This document shows, one piece after another, positions 63,285-64,000 of a DNA stretch of 64,000 nucleotides. Numbering within the stretch: position 1 is the first letter of the stretch; the number at the start of each line of letters is the position of its first letter. Source of the stretch: Mariniphaga sp041686935 (lineage in GTDB: Bacteria > Bacteroidota > Bacteroidia > Bacteroidales > Prolixibacteraceae); assembly GCA_041686935.1 (NCBI GenBank), contig JAWLCW010000024.1, positions 1 to 64,000 of the forward strand, written 5' to 3'. The notes below the pieces were generated by a model, which was not told the DNA's origin, searched no databases, and was given only the letters and a program-made list of their open reading frames with translations. A program made the translations under genes and the position numbers.

Positions 63285-64000
63285 TGAAGCAACAACCTGA
63301 AATTGAAGTGGGAATCGTTGCCCGGGAAGAACTTGAATTTAAGCTGGGATGTGAATTCATTTCCGAACAAAAAGAAAAACTTCCGCCGGGCGATTATACC
63401 GCGGTTGTAAAAAACAACCAGATTACCATTCGAACGGGGTCGGGTGAAAAAATGGCAGAAAAACATGTAAAACTTTTACCCGTAAACCAGGATTCTTTTT
63501 TCGAATTGAAAAAGGTAATTATTGGCGTTGATTTTCACTGGGAACAGGAGGAAAACCAGCAGTTTCAGGGAAAACTGAAACTGATTCCCGAAAACGGTAA
63601 GGTGCGCGCCATCAATGTAATCGGTCTGGAAGATTACCTGAAAAGTGTGATTTCTTCGGAAATGAGCGCCACCAGTTCGCCGGAACTGCTGAAAGCACAT
63701 GCCGTTATTTCCCGAAGCTGGTTACTGGCACAGATTGAAAAAACCAAATCGCTGAAAGCCGGCGGAGGCCTGTACCAGACTTCGCACGAAACCGCAAATG
63801 AAATCACCCGGTGGTACGACCGCGAAGACCACACCACTTTCGATGTATGTGCCGACGACCATTGCCAGCGCTACCAGGGAATCACCAAAATTCATTCGGA
63901 AAAAGCACTTCAGGCAGTGGAAGAAACCCGCGGAGAAGTGCTCATGTACGAAGGCAAAATCTGCGATGCCCGTTTTTCAAAATGCTGCGGCGGGGTTTCC
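63284..64000 (+). CDS. SpoIID/LytB domain protein, cut by the right edge
   Basis: Begins at ATG 63284 inside the folK stop and stays open for 239 codons to the end of the window, so the C-terminus is missing. The SpoIID/LytB signature is INVIGLEDYLKSVISSEM (about residues 108-125) followed by LLKAHAVISRSWLLAQ (about 134-149). In sporulating bacteria SpoIID degrades denuded peptidoglycan; in Bacteroidota the domain occurs without sporulation, with unknown role in the cell wall. No signal peptide is seen at the chosen start. Confidence 0.85.
   Translation, partial: MKQQPEIEVGIVAREELEFKLGCEFISEQKEKLPPGDYTAVVKNNQITIRTGSGEKMAEKHVKLLPVNQDSFFELKKVIIGVDFHWEQEENQQFQGKLKLIPENGKVRAINVIGLEDYLKSVISSEMSATSSPELLKAHAVISRSWLLAQIEKTKSLKAGGGLYQTSHETANEITRWYDREDHTTFDVCADDHCQRYQGITKIHSEKALQAVEETRGEVLMYEGKICDARFSKCCGGVS

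Overview
The window looks like a chromosomal segment of a Bacteroidota bacterium, probably class Bacteroidia near the Marinilabiliales/Prolixibacteraceae (the order and family are my inference). The phylum call rests on several signs. Upstream regions carry the Bacteroidota -7 box TAnnTTTG. There are two TonB-dependent receptors with carboxypeptidase-like N-terminal domains, one paired with a DUF4249 lipoprotein. An S46 dipeptidyl-peptidase, a GSCFA protein, DUF4837, GH97, and a GH57/GT4/debranching glycogen cluster are also present. Genes are dense, both strands are used, and I see no rRNA, CRISPR array or intact mobile element.

Layout. 1-850: a decayed edge with the 3' end of an IS1634-type transposase, a small unknown gene and paired hairpin repeats. 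850-4760: DUF4249 lipoprotein and TonB receptor, then a non-coding stretch holding relics of a MazF/PemK toxin and another small gene. 4764-6653: GH97 lipoprotein. 6813-13754: a molybdenum hydroxylase island. A leftward operon (xdhC, mocA, 2Fe-2S subunit, Tat-exported molybdopterin subunit) faces a rightward pair (a DUF4213/DUF364 protein and a large membrane protein fused to a THEP1-like NTPase). 13770-20300: rnhA, S46 peptidase, then M23 peptidase-dxr-rseP and tatA. 20439-25922: DUF4837 lipoprotein, metF, an aminotransferase, a BNR-4 protein and a second RNase H-like gene. 25995-29937: tRNA-Arg, a Tat-exported aldo/keto reductase, trpB2 behind a possible Trp attenuator, and lipoate ligase. 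30158-33308: DUF2271 protein and TonB receptor. 33427-37027: dtd, an AAA/DUF4143 ATPase, a MazG-like protein, polyprenyl synthase and an ArsR regulator. 37293-43166: a barrel-less plug-domain protein, a trans-sulfuration enzyme and GH3. 43321-59820: PBP1A, the glycogen cluster (glgB, GSCFA, debranching enzyme, GT4 synthase, GH57, glgP), a XRE-cupin regulator with an acyl-CoA ligase, pyrH and frr. 60142-64000: fasciclin lipoprotein, sppA, folK and the start of a SpoIID/LytB gene cut by the window edge.

How parts work together. The molybdenum island holds a two-subunit hydroxylase, its cofactor cytidylyltransferase (mocA) and its insertion factor (xdhC). The hydroxylase large subunit and the aldo/keto reductase both carry twin-arginine signals, and tatA lies in the same window. 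The glycogen cluster covers elongation (GT4), branching (glgB), debranching and phosphorolysis (glgP).

Most worth a second look: (1) a single polypeptide that seems to join ECF-transporter S-like and T-like membrane parts to a THEP1-type NTPase beside the molybdenum genes; (2) a small reading frame with two near-adjacent Trp codons followed by a strong intrinsic terminator just before trpB2, which has the architecture of a tryptophan attenuator; (3) GH57 and GH97 proteins with substituted catalytic positions; (4) a GSCFA gene embedded in the glycogen operon. All calls come from reading the sequence; no database search was run.
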